Assembly (NCBI GenBank): GCA_030592835.1
Contig: JAUVIJ010000135.1
Span: forward strand, 1-5,688
DNA length: 5,688 nt
Source of the DNA: Candidatus Cloacimonadota bacterium
Lineage (GTDB): Bacteria > Cloacimonadota > Cloacimonadia > Cloacimonadales > TCS61
Direction: 5' to 3'
Shown here: positions 1-5,688 of the stretch, piece after piece
How positions within the stretch are numbered: the first letter of the stretch is position 1
Layout of the letters: every line of letters starts with the position of its first letter
The notes under the pieces: model-generated
What the model was told of the DNA's origin: nothing
Databases searched by the model: none
The model's input: only the letters and a program-made list of their open reading frames with translations
Made by a program: the position numbers and the translations under genes

Positions 1-9
1 ATATTATAA

Positions 10-31
10 TTTAACCCAGATAATGCAATAG
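10..31 (+). repeat. Left arm of the inverted repeat
   Basis: The arm begins TTTAACCCAG and ends GCAATAG. It pairs with 180-201 with three mismatches. It lies very close to the window edge, so longer outer homology cannot be assessed. Confidence 0.55.
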
Positions 32-179
32 AACTTTGCAAATAGCATCAATAAGTCTTAGGCTTATAAATTTTTTATGTATGAGTGATTCACAAAATTA
101 TTTCTGAATATCTTTTTGATATACAAAAAAATTTTCTAAATTATCCCTCTATAAAATATTACTACTCTTCAATAAACCT

Positions 180-201
180 CTACTGCATTATCCGGGTTTA
201 A
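180..201 (-). repeat. Right arm of the inverted repeat
   Basis: Read on the minus strand it begins TTAAACCCGG and ends GCAGTAG. Its outer end also forms part of the CGGGTT/AACCCG palindrome cluster, so the arm merges with other structured DNA on its outer side. Confidence 0.55.
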
Positions 202-229
202 CCCGACTCGGGTTCTGTGAACTCGAGTC
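193..229. repeat. GC-rich palindrome cluster with an 11-bp hairpin
   Basis: Three alternating arms, CGGGTT (193-198), AACCCG (200-205) and CGGGTT (209-214), can pair in mutually exclusive ways. In addition, 205-215 (GACTCGGGTTC) pairs with 219-229 (GAACTCGAGTC) over eleven positions with one G-U pair, closing a TGT triloop. The G-U pair exists only in plus-strand RNA; the minus-strand copy has an A-C mismatch there. No T-run follows on either side, so it does not look like a simple intrinsic terminator. The GC content contrasts with the AT-rich surroundings. Confidence 0.6.
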
Positions 230-272
230 GAGCTAAATAAACTTCCGGTGAAATGATCGAATCCTTTCCAAT

Positions 273-293
273 TTCCAAGCTAGGGCTTGGGAA
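273..293 (+). repeat. Hairpin at the head of the GGCTTGGGAAC repeats
   Basis: CCAAGC (275-280) pairs with GCTTGG (285-290) around a TAGG loop. The stem extends to TT/AA if one G is bulged, as though the left arm TTCCAAGC had lost one C from TTCCCAAGC. The right arm is also the start of the first tandem unit. Confidence 0.5.
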
Positions 294-344
294 CAAGGGT
301 GTATTTTTTTTTAGGCTTGGGAACGAGTGTGATTATTTTTTTTT
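284..344 (+). repeat. Two tandem GGCTTGGGAAC units each ending in T9
   Basis: GGCTTGGGAACAAGGGTG (284-301) and GGCTTGGGAACGAGTGTG (314-331) match at 16 of 18 bases with a 30-base period. Each is followed by a short TA or ATTA stretch and then exactly nine T (304-312 and 336-344). The GCTTGGGAACGAG core resembles a motif I recall as common between genes in many bacterial genomes, where it is often palindromic; that link is from memory. The T-runs lie 13 or more bases after the nearest stem, so a terminator role is not clear. Confidence 0.65.
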
Positions 345-355
345 GACTCTAAGGC

Positions 356-379
356 AAAATCACCTGAAAAGCTTCGGTG
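356..379 (-). terminator. Weak candidate intrinsic terminator of the operon
   Basis: On the minus strand, CACCGAA pairs with TTC-GGTG (one bulged base) around a four-base loop, between 379 and 361, and is followed by ATTTTG. The stem has seven pairs, four or more of them G-C, but the U-tract is only four bases long. It starts about 90 bases after the mutase stop codon. It is the best terminator candidate downstream of the operon, though not a strong one. Confidence 0.3.
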
Positions 380-466
380 GGACAAGTCATTAGAAAAGCA
401 TGAAGAATCCTAGCAATGATAAGTTTTAATAAAAGATCTATAATTAGATTTGAGAACATTTGATTA

Positions 467-1813
467 CTAATTTAATAGTTTTTCAATCGTTTCCCGGCAA
501 AGTTTTTGTGATCTTTCCTGACTCCTACTTTCAACATAGATGCGGATAATAGGTTCTGTGCCTGATTTACGGATATGTATCCAGTGATCAGTACCAATGA
601 TTTTTATACCATCGGTTCTGTCGATCTGAGAGTCTGCAAAAACAATTTCAGTTTTTTCCATAAGTTTGTTGAGTTTTTCAGGATTTGTGACTATTTTATC
701 CTTAGCAAAATAATATTTCGGGATCAATGCTGCAAGATCGAGAATCGTTTTATCTGATTCAGCCATAAATCCCAGGATCAAAGCCATACCGGCAGGTGCA
801 TCGCGGGTATAATGAATCTCAGGGCAGATTATTCCACCATTTCCCTCGCCACCGATGGGGCTGCCGATCTCTTTCATCAGTTTACCGACATTGATCTCTC
901 CTACTCGAGTGCGATGAACCTTTACTCCATATTCGGCGGCTATATCATCCGAAGCCATGGATGAGGAAAGGTTGGTTACAATATCACCTTTGATCTTATC
1001 TAATACATACTTTTCTGCCAGGAGTAGGGAATATTCTTCCCCTAAAGCCAATCCGTTATTTGCAACAATGGCCAGTCTATCAACATCAGGATCAGTAGCA
1101 AATCCGATATCAGCCTGATGTTTGATCACAGCTTCTTCAAGTTGGGTCAGATTTTTATTTAATGGCTCGGGTTCATGGGCAAATATTCCGGTAGGTTCTG
1201 AATTCAATTCAATAACTTCGCAACCTAATTCTTTGAGTACAAGGGGAGATATTAAACCACCCGCTCCATTGACGCTATCGATAACTACTTTATATTTTTT
1301 TGCTTTAATTGCGGAAATATTAAGGTAAGGAATATTTAGAATCTTATTTATGTGTTCCCGGGTAGCCATGTTATCGGATTGGATCGATCCGATTTCCCCC
1401 CAACTTGTATATTCCACCGGGTTTTTCAATAGTTTGATAAATTCCGCTGCTTTCTCCGGGAATAGGAACATACCTTCCTGTCCTATGAATTTCATGGCAT
1501 TCCAGGGTGCCGGATTATGAGAAGCTGTGATAGAAATTCCTCCTATTGCATCGGATTCCTCGACTTTTAGTAAGACCGTAGGTGTTGATACTATCCCCAG
1601 ATCAATAACATCGCACCCGACCGATATCAATCCGGAACTGACCGCATTGAACATTGCTTGCCCTGTTGTTCTGGAATCTCTGCCTACGATTATCTTACCT
1701 GAACCCGAAAAATTGCCAAAATGAGCTGCGATCCTGATCACATCTTCCGGTAATAGAGTTTCTCCAAAAATACCCCTGATACCTGAAATTCCTATCATTA
1801 ATTTTGAATTCAT
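467..1813 (-). CDS. glmM: Phosphohexomutase, probably phosphoglucosamine mutase (PGM/PMM family)
   Basis: A cytosolic alpha-D-phosphohexomutase of 448 residues, the normal length for the family, which moves phosphate between C6 and C1 of a hexose. All four active-site elements are intact: phosphoserine loop TASHN with Ser98, Mg-binding DPDVDR (241-246), sugar-specificity loop GEGNGG (322-327) and phosphate-binding RKSGTEP (415-421). The N-terminal SGIRG (10-14) is also typical. The GEGNGG loop is the type I associate with archaeal and Bacteroidota-type enzymes annotated as GlmM, rather than the GEQSGH of proteobacterial GlmM. The likely reaction is glucosamine-6-phosphate to glucosamine-1-phosphate for UDP-GlcNAc synthesis, but phosphomannomutase or phosphoglucomutase activity cannot be excluded. 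The ATG lies 2 bases after the helicase stop and is preceded by GAGG with a 6-base spacer, located inside the end of the helicase gene, so the two are co-transcribed and probably translationally coupled. No function shared with the nuclease genes is apparent. Confidence 0.93.
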   Translation of the reverse strand: MNSKLMIGISGIRGIFGETLLPEDVIRIAAHFGNFSGSGKIIVGRDSRTTGQAMFNAVSSGLISVGCDVIDLGIVSTPTVLLKVEESDAIGGISITASHNPAPWNAMKFIGQEGMFLFPEKAAEFIKLLKNPVEYTSWGEIGSIQSDNMATREHINKILNIPYLNISAIKAKKYKVVIDSVNGAGGLISPLVLKELGCEVIELNSEPTGIFAHEPEPLNKNLTQLEEAVIKHQADIGFATDPDVDRLAIVANNGLALGEEYSLLLAEKYVLDKIKGDIVTNLSSSMASDDIAAEYGVKVHRTRVGEINVGKLMKEIGSPIGGEGNGGIICPEIHYTRDAPAGMALILGFMAESDKTILDLAALIPKYYFAKDKIVTNPEKLNKLMEKTEIVFADSQIDRTDGIKIIGTDHWIHIRKSGTEPIIRIYVESRSQERSQKLCRETIEKLLN

Positions 1814-1815
1814 TA

Positions 1816-4800
1816 CTAACCTCGATCGATTTTATCCAGATCAATCACCAAAAACTTACCAGTCACATTATATTTATTGGATCTCACAAAATCCAGTTCC
1901 TCGATTATGCTGACATAATCATCCATCTGTTTTTGCTTGTATTCATAACCTGTTTTATAGTCAATAATTAATATCGATTTCCGAGCATGATCGACCAGTA
2001 ACCTGTCGATCCTGAACTCCTTTCCTGTATCATCAAATACTGTGAATTCATTATATACCTGTTCCCAATTATTCATGGAAAAATATTCTGTGTTATTACC
2101 AATAAAGGTGTTTACCTTCCTGCTCAGCTCCATAATTTTTTCTGTCGATAATAGAGTGCCGAATTTCTGAATGGTTTTTTTCAAAGCCGACTCAAATTCC
2201 GGTTTTGAAGAATACTTTATACAGGAAAGATAATAGTGAACAATAGTACCTATGAGAATCTTTTTATCCTCGAGATAGATCTTTGCAAAGTTTCTGGATT
2301 CAGGTGTTTTTGAATTCAACATCCAGCTCTGACGTTCAGAGAAATAATCGTTCTGCTTGTTACCAAGATCGATCACATCCTGAGCAGAAGTTACCTTTTT
2401 TACTTCATGAAAGCTGTCGATCTTAGAACTATATGAACCATTATCTTCTTGTATTATATTCTTTTCAGCGATCTGATAGAGATTTCTAAAGATGATGTCG
2501 GACAATGAAAATTCTTCTTTCGAATTTATTTCCTGGAATAATTCCGGAAAATCTTTCTTATTTTTTATGTAAGAGATAACAAATAAATTCTTTTTGGATC
2601 GGGTCAGGGTTACATAAAAAGTGTTTAGACTTTCAACAAGATCTCTTCTTTTTTTGTGGATTTGAAGTTCGGTTTTTAAACCACCTTTGATCAATTCGGA
2701 ATAATTATAGGTAAGAAAATAATCTGTAACCTTCTGATAGTATTCATCAAAGGAGTGTAAAAGGTGCAACTTACTTATATCCCGTTGGAATCGCGCCTGT
2801 AGATTTAGAAAAGTGAAAACAGTATCGAATTCAAGCCCTTTCACTTTATGGATTGTCAGTAATTTCAGTGAATCTGATTCGACAAGGCTCAACTGTGAAT
2901 ACTCTTCTTTATTTTCAGCAGCTCGACAGAACTTGAGGAAACCAGGTAGATCCAGAGTATATTCTGCATAATGTTTTTCAAATTCTTTGATGAACTGCAG
3001 AAAACGGTTGATATTCTTCAGTTCAATTTCTTCGGGAAAGGTCTCAGGAAAATTGAAATCTGCGATGATTTTCTTCACCAGATTCAGTAGTTTTGCTTTC
3101 CGGGAGTATTTTTTCAGGACAATTAATCTTGATATTATGGGATCCTGATCGAATTTTCTAAGATGTTGCCACCAGCTTCGCCCCTTATCGTAATCCTTTA
3201 ACAGATCCTTAATAAATCGGGGAGAAATCAAAATAGCGTCAGATCGTAAGAATTTAAGCATATCCCAGATATCATCACCTGCGAGAAACTCCAACAGAAA
3301 CAATATCGGTCTTACAGCTCGGTGATGCAGAAGAGAAGCTGATGATTCTAGGATATAATCAATACTATATTCATCTAGAATTGCAGCTATTTCATTCAAT
3401 TCCGAATTTTTTCTAGCCAGGATCACGGTTTTTGCAGGATCTATCTGATTATTTTCAAGCAAAGGTAATAACTTTGTCTTGATGGATTTCCGATAAACAT
3501 CCTGTCTGGTTAATAAATTGCCAGACCCATCATGTAGATACAGATTTTGAAAGATCATTTCCACAAAACCAGGATCTTCCTCAGAGTTACCCTCGACATC
3601 ATGATAATCCCAGTAAACGGGTTCAGAAAGTCTGGCTGAATCTATAGCAATATTAGAGAATAGTTTATTGATGAAAGCTGTCATTACCGGACCGCATCGA
3701 TAGGTTTTATCCAGTTCTTCTGGACCTGATGGGTTCTTTACAAAAAAATATGCTTTTAGTAATAATTCTCTTTCACCGCCACGCCATCCGTAAATGGATT
3801 GTTTCTCATCACCGACAATGATCATCCCACCGTATGGTTTACTGCCTTCTCCACTGATCACTTCGGAGATCAGAGGATAGAGGATGTTCCACTGCATTAT
3901 ACTTGTATCCTGGAATTCATCTATTAAAATAAATCGGATATTATATGACAGGAATTCATAAAACAGGTTCATAACACCCTGAGAATCGATCATTGAAAGT
4001 TCAGGATCATAGAGATAACGGTAAGTATAATAAGTGATGTCGTCATAGGTGAACAAACCCCTGGTGAATTTTAGATCATCATATATACTGTAAATTGAGT
4101 TTGCCAGTTGTAGAATATCCTCCTGTTCCTGAATGGCGTATTTGTAATAAAGATATAGTATCAACTTTTTCCGGGAGAGTTCGTAAGCTGCAATTATTCT
4201 TTCCTTGCTTTCTCTGTTCTTTTCTCCCCGAAAGAGAATATTTCCCTTCCAGAAATGGGAATCCTTCAGAATTGTTTGATAGTGTTTCTTCAGAAGATCC
4301 TCATCCGAGATTATTCTCTGGAAATTAAGGATAAATTCCTCAAGTGACATATTTTCCAAGTTCATATTGCTGTTAAGAATGTAAAAGTAATCTTTTTGGA
4401 TAAATTTTTGCCAGGGAATAGTGTCGTATCCCTTTGTTTCGATATATAAGGAAAAATATTCTCCGAAAATTTTCAGTACTTCTCCGAATTGTCGGGAAAA
4501 ATCTAATAACAATTTCTTCGGATCAAGGTTTTCATCTGCAGATTTTATAGAACCTTCTGAATGTAAAAAATGCAGGATCCAGCGCTTTTTTATAAGATCA
4601 TATATGAATATTTCCAGATTTTTTAAATTTCGATCCCTGGATTCCTGGAAGATTTTTTTGATGTTTGAAAGCAATTCTGAATTCATTATTCTACTCAGGA
4701 TTTCCGGGAGCAATTGGTCATTGATATTAGGATCGATTGCAATCTTGCTGATCCCGAGGTAAGGTGCAATCAGGGATTTAAATATTCCATAAATGAAAGC

Positions 4801-5145
4801 ATCGATCGTATCGATCCTGATCCTGTATTTGTTGGTGATCATATCACGATATACAGAATCCAGGTATTCCATGGATCCTTTATCGATCCTACACTCCGGA
4901 TTGATTATCTTAATTGCATTTAATATTTCATTGCCCTGGGTAGTATTATTCCTGATCTGGTTTAAATGATCCAGAATTCTGGATTTTATTTCCGCAGTTG
5001 CCTTTTTAGTAAAAGTTATAACTAGAATTTCTTCAAAATTGATTTCTGGTCGGTGTTGCAGCAATATACCGATATATTCCAGGGATAATCTGTAGGTTTT
5101 TCCAGTTCCTGCACTAGCACGGATTATCTTTCTAATCTGATTCAT
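1816..5145 (-). CDS. addA: AddA-like UvrD/RecB-family ATP-dependent helicase-nuclease
   Basis: A cytoplasmic superfamily 1A DNA helicase fused to a RecB-type nuclease, predicted to unwind and resect double-strand DNA ends for RecA-dependent repair. It has 1109 residues, somewhat shorter than the roughly 1200 usual for AddA. Motifs in order: Walker A ASAGTGKT (10-17), motif Ia ITFTKKATAEI (43-53), Walker B DEFQDT (409-414), motif III GDEKQSIYGWRGG (445-457), motif IV region KTYRCG (480-485), motif V THKVKGLEFD (764-774) and motif VI YVTLTRSKK with Arg849. The C-terminal nuclease shows GTIVH (His970), FRIDRL (Asp1047), IIDYKTG (Asp1062, Lys1064) and QMDDY (1073-1077), so both activities look intact. 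The start ATG overlaps the upstream nuclease gene by 14 bases, with only a weak GAGA before it, which points to translational coupling. The neighbour's own nuclease domain favours AddA over RecB, which pairs with nuclease-free RecC; the symbol rests on that inference. Confidence 0.9.
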   Translation of the reverse strand: MNQIRKIIRASAGTGKTYRLSLEYIGILLQHRPEINFEEILVITFTKKATAEIKSRILDHLNQIRNNTTQGNEILNAIKIINPECRIDKGSMEYLDSVYRDMITNKYRIRIDTIDAFIYGIFKSLIAPYLGISKIAIDPNINDQLLPEILSRIMNSELLSNIKKIFQESRDRNLKNLEIFIYDLIKKRWILHFLHSEGSIKSADENLDPKKLLLDFSRQFGEVLKIFGEYFSLYIETKGYDTIPWQKFIQKDYFYILNSNMNLENMSLEEFILNFQRIISDEDLLKKHYQTILKDSHFWKGNILFRGEKNRESKERIIAAYELSRKKLILYLYYKYAIQEQEDILQLANSIYSIYDDLKFTRGLFTYDDITYYTYRYLYDPELSMIDSQGVMNLFYEFLSYNIRFILIDEFQDTSIMQWNILYPLISEVISGEGSKPYGGMIIVGDEKQSIYGWRGGERELLLKAYFFVKNPSGPEELDKTYRCGPVMTAFINKLFSNIAIDSARLSEPVYWDYHDVEGNSEEDPGFVEMIFQNLYLHDGSGNLLTRQDVYRKSIKTKLLPLLENNQIDPAKTVILARKNSELNEIAAILDEYSIDYILESSASLLHHRAVRPILFLLEFLAGDDIWDMLKFLRSDAILISPRFIKDLLKDYDKGRSWWQHLRKFDQDPIISRLIVLKKYSRKAKLLNLVKKIIADFNFPETFPEEIELKNINRFLQFIKEFEKHYAEYTLDLPGFLKFCRAAENKEEYSQLSLVESDSLKLLTIHKVKGLEFDTVFTFLNLQARFQRDISKLHLLHSFDEYYQKVTDYFLTYNYSELIKGGLKTELQIHKKRRDLVESLNTFYVTLTRSKKNLFVISYIKNKKDFPELFQEINSKEEFSLSDIIFRNLYQIAEKNIIQEDNGSYSSKIDSFHEVKKVTSAQDVIDLGNKQNDYFSERQSWMLNSKTPESRNFAKIYLEDKKILIGTIVHYYLSCIKYSSKPEFESALKKTIQKFGTLLSTEKIMELSRKVNTFIGNNTEYFSMNNWEQVYNEFTVFDDTGKEFRIDRLLVDHARKSILIIDYKTGYEYKQKQMDDYVSIIEELDFVRSNKYNVTGKFLVIDLDKIDRG
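1821..1824 (-). promoter_or_regulatory. Shine-Dalgarno site of the phosphohexomutase gene
   Basis: On the minus strand the sequence reads GAGG, then six bases, then the ATG at 1813-1811. The site lies within the last codons of the helicase gene, only a few bases before its TAG stop. It supports the chosen start and suggests that ribosomes finishing the helicase reading frame can re-initiate here. Confidence 0.6.
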
Positions 5146-5688
5146 TGTCTCTAATATATCTGGATTTATATAGATCCTTTCTGGTTACTTCCACTATATC
5201 AAAAGGATCGGATTTCAAGGAGATAAAAAATCCCTGCTTATAAATTTCAACCAGAGTATCACTGATCTCCTGTTTCAGTCCACGGATGGCTTTCTCTCTA
5301 TCCTCAATGTATGGGTAAAGATCTCTACTATCTATGAAATATAAAAATGAATCAAGATTATCGACAGCTTCTGGTTTCTGGATCAGATAATAGATAAGCT
5401 CATAAATTATAAGCTGTTGAGAGTAAATTCTTTTTTTTCTATCATTCATTTTCCCTGTTTTGTAATCAATTATAAACTGCCTGTTGTGATTACTGTCAAA
5501 CCGAAGGTCAGCTCTGCCCTTGAGATGGATTTTTAGTTGCAGGGGGTCATCGATATCGAAAAATTCCATTGTCCTGGTTTTAAAATCTCTCTCCGGTTTT
5601 ATATTTATTATAATTTCTCTATCTGCCATTACCTTTATTAATTCATTGAAGAATGATTTTATACCAGAGATCAGTTGGGGTTTATATA
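5132..5688 (-). CDS. AddB-like PD-(D/E)XK nuclease, C-terminal part (5' end outside window)
   Basis: This is the C-terminal end of a RecB-family (PD-(D/E)XK) nuclease. The reading frame stays open from the right edge, giving 184 visible residues and a TAG stop at 5134-5132. An ATG at 5629-5627 is possible as a start, but the only purine-rich stretch before it (AAAGG) sits 2 bases from the ATG, and the preceding residues read as a continuous protein-like helix. I therefore treat it as an internal Met. Nuclease motifs are visible: GRADLR at 5518-5501 (motif II Asp), IIDYKTGK with DYK at 5467-5459 (motif III Asp and Lys) and QLIIY (QxxxY) shortly after. The domain begins before the edge, so any helicase-like N-terminal part cannot be seen. 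Position directly upstream of, and overlapping, an AddA-type helicase suggests the AddB subunit. Unlike Bacillus-type AddB, the visible part has no cysteine, so the usual C-terminal Fe-S ligands are missing. An alternative is a stand-alone or RecB-like exonuclease. Confidence 0.82.
   Translation of the reverse strand, partial: YKPQLISGIKSFFNELIKVMADREIIINIKPERDFKTRTMEFFDIDDPLQLKIHLKGRADLRFDSNHNRQFIIDYKTGKMNDRKKRIYSQQLIIYELIYYLIQKPEAVDNLDSFLYFIDSRDLYPYIEDREKAIRGLKQEISDTLVEIYKQGFFISLKSDPFDIVEVTRKDLYKSRYIRDNESD

Larger units (their letters stand above)
10..201. repeat. Imperfect 22-bp inverted repeat bounding about 150 bp (MITE-like)
   Basis: Bases 10-31 and the reverse complement of 180-201 match at 19 of 22 positions. 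The shared core is AACCC(A/G)GATAATGCA(A/G)TAG, read inward from both ends. The 148 bases between are very AT-rich and contain no gene. TTAA occurs at both outer edges (11-14 and 198-201), although the right arm has one extra base between TTAA and CCC. The size and layout are what a small non-autonomous transposable element would show; only the inverted repeat itself is directly seen. Confidence 0.5.
1..466. other. 466-base gene-free, AT-rich region with several repeats
   Basis: No convincing coding sequence is seen here on either strand; stop codons are frequent in all frames. From left to right it contains one arm of a 22-bp inverted repeat (10-31), an AT-rich interior, the second arm (180-201), a GC-rich palindrome cluster (193-229), a half-palindrome leading into two tandem units that end in T9 (273-344), and a possible terminator of the upstream operon (356-379). 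A second, weaker five-base-pair stem (436-449) followed on the minus strand by CTTTTATT lies just after the mutase stop. Direction and identity of the next gene to the left are unknown. Confidence 0.8.

Noticed and set aside
1..12. A perfect TATAAT on the minus strand at 8-3, which could be a -10 box for a gene to the left
   Set aside because: No acceptable -35 box lies 16-18 bases upstream and the DNA is very AT-rich, so a chance match is likely.
51..76. Hairpin ATAAG/CTTAT followed by six T on the plus strand, as a possible terminator of a gene to the left
   Set aside because: The stem is only five mostly A-T pairs, and no plus-strand gene is visible that would need it.
273..344. A CRISPR array
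   Set aside because: There are only two units, adjacent with no unique spacer between them apart from a T-rich tail, and no cas gene is nearby.
4421..4762. A 113-codon open frame on the plus strand, opposite the helicase
   Set aside because: It lies entirely within the well-supported helicase gene, its translation shows no recognisable motif, and no ribosome site or operon partner supports it.
5627..5629. ATG as the true start of a 165-residue nuclease protein
   Set aside because: The frame stays open to the window edge, ribosome-site spacing is poor, and this type of nuclease domain is normally the end of a longer protein.
1816..5688. A new anti-phage defence system made of helicase plus nuclease
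   Set aside because: The motif set, gene order and overlap fit housekeeping AddAB-type recombination enzymes, and no other defence gene is present in the window.

Overview
The window carries three protein genes, all on the minus strand and packed head to tail, followed by a 466-base stretch with no gene at its left edge. Reading in the direction of transcription (right to left): the 3' end of a gene for an AddB-like PD-(D/E)XK nuclease (5688-5132, entering from outside the window), a complete AddA-like UvrD/RecB-family helicase-nuclease (5145-1816) and a complete phosphohexomutase of the phosphoglucosamine/phosphomannomutase family (1813-467). The first two genes overlap by 14 bases and the last two are separated by 2 bases, so they are almost certainly one transcription unit. 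Its promoter is not in the window.

The two nuclease proteins are best read as the two subunits of an AddAB-type double-strand-break-processing enzyme. Each carries its own RecB-type nuclease active site, whereas RecBCD has only one. The helicase has all the superfamily 1A motifs in order. The visible AddB-like tail has no cysteine, so it lacks the three C-terminal cysteines that hold the 4Fe-4S cluster in Bacillus-type AddB. The phosphohexomutase has an intact active site and is probably GlmM, in the UDP-GlcNAc pathway for peptidoglycan and lipopolysaccharide precursors. Its link with the repair genes looks like operon co-location rather than shared function.

The left 466 bases are AT-rich and hold structured DNA: an imperfect 22-bp inverted repeat (10-31 and 180-201) bounding about 150 bases in the manner of a small non-autonomous mobile element; a cluster of GC-rich palindromes (193-229); and two tandem copies of a GGCTTGGGAAC-type unit, each ending in nine T, the first preceded by a half-palindrome (273-344). 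A weak intrinsic terminator for the operon may lie at 356-379.

The source looks like an AT-rich bacterium. The GEGNGG-type sugar loop of the mutase and the Lys/Ile/Asn-rich, short AddA/AddB-like proteins suggest the Bacteroidota/Cloacimonadota/Marinimicrobia side of the tree, but this is an impression from sequence style only. The core content is ordinary housekeeping and repair; I do not see a new defence or mobile system. The most unusual items are the intergenic repeats and the cysteine-free AddB-like tail.
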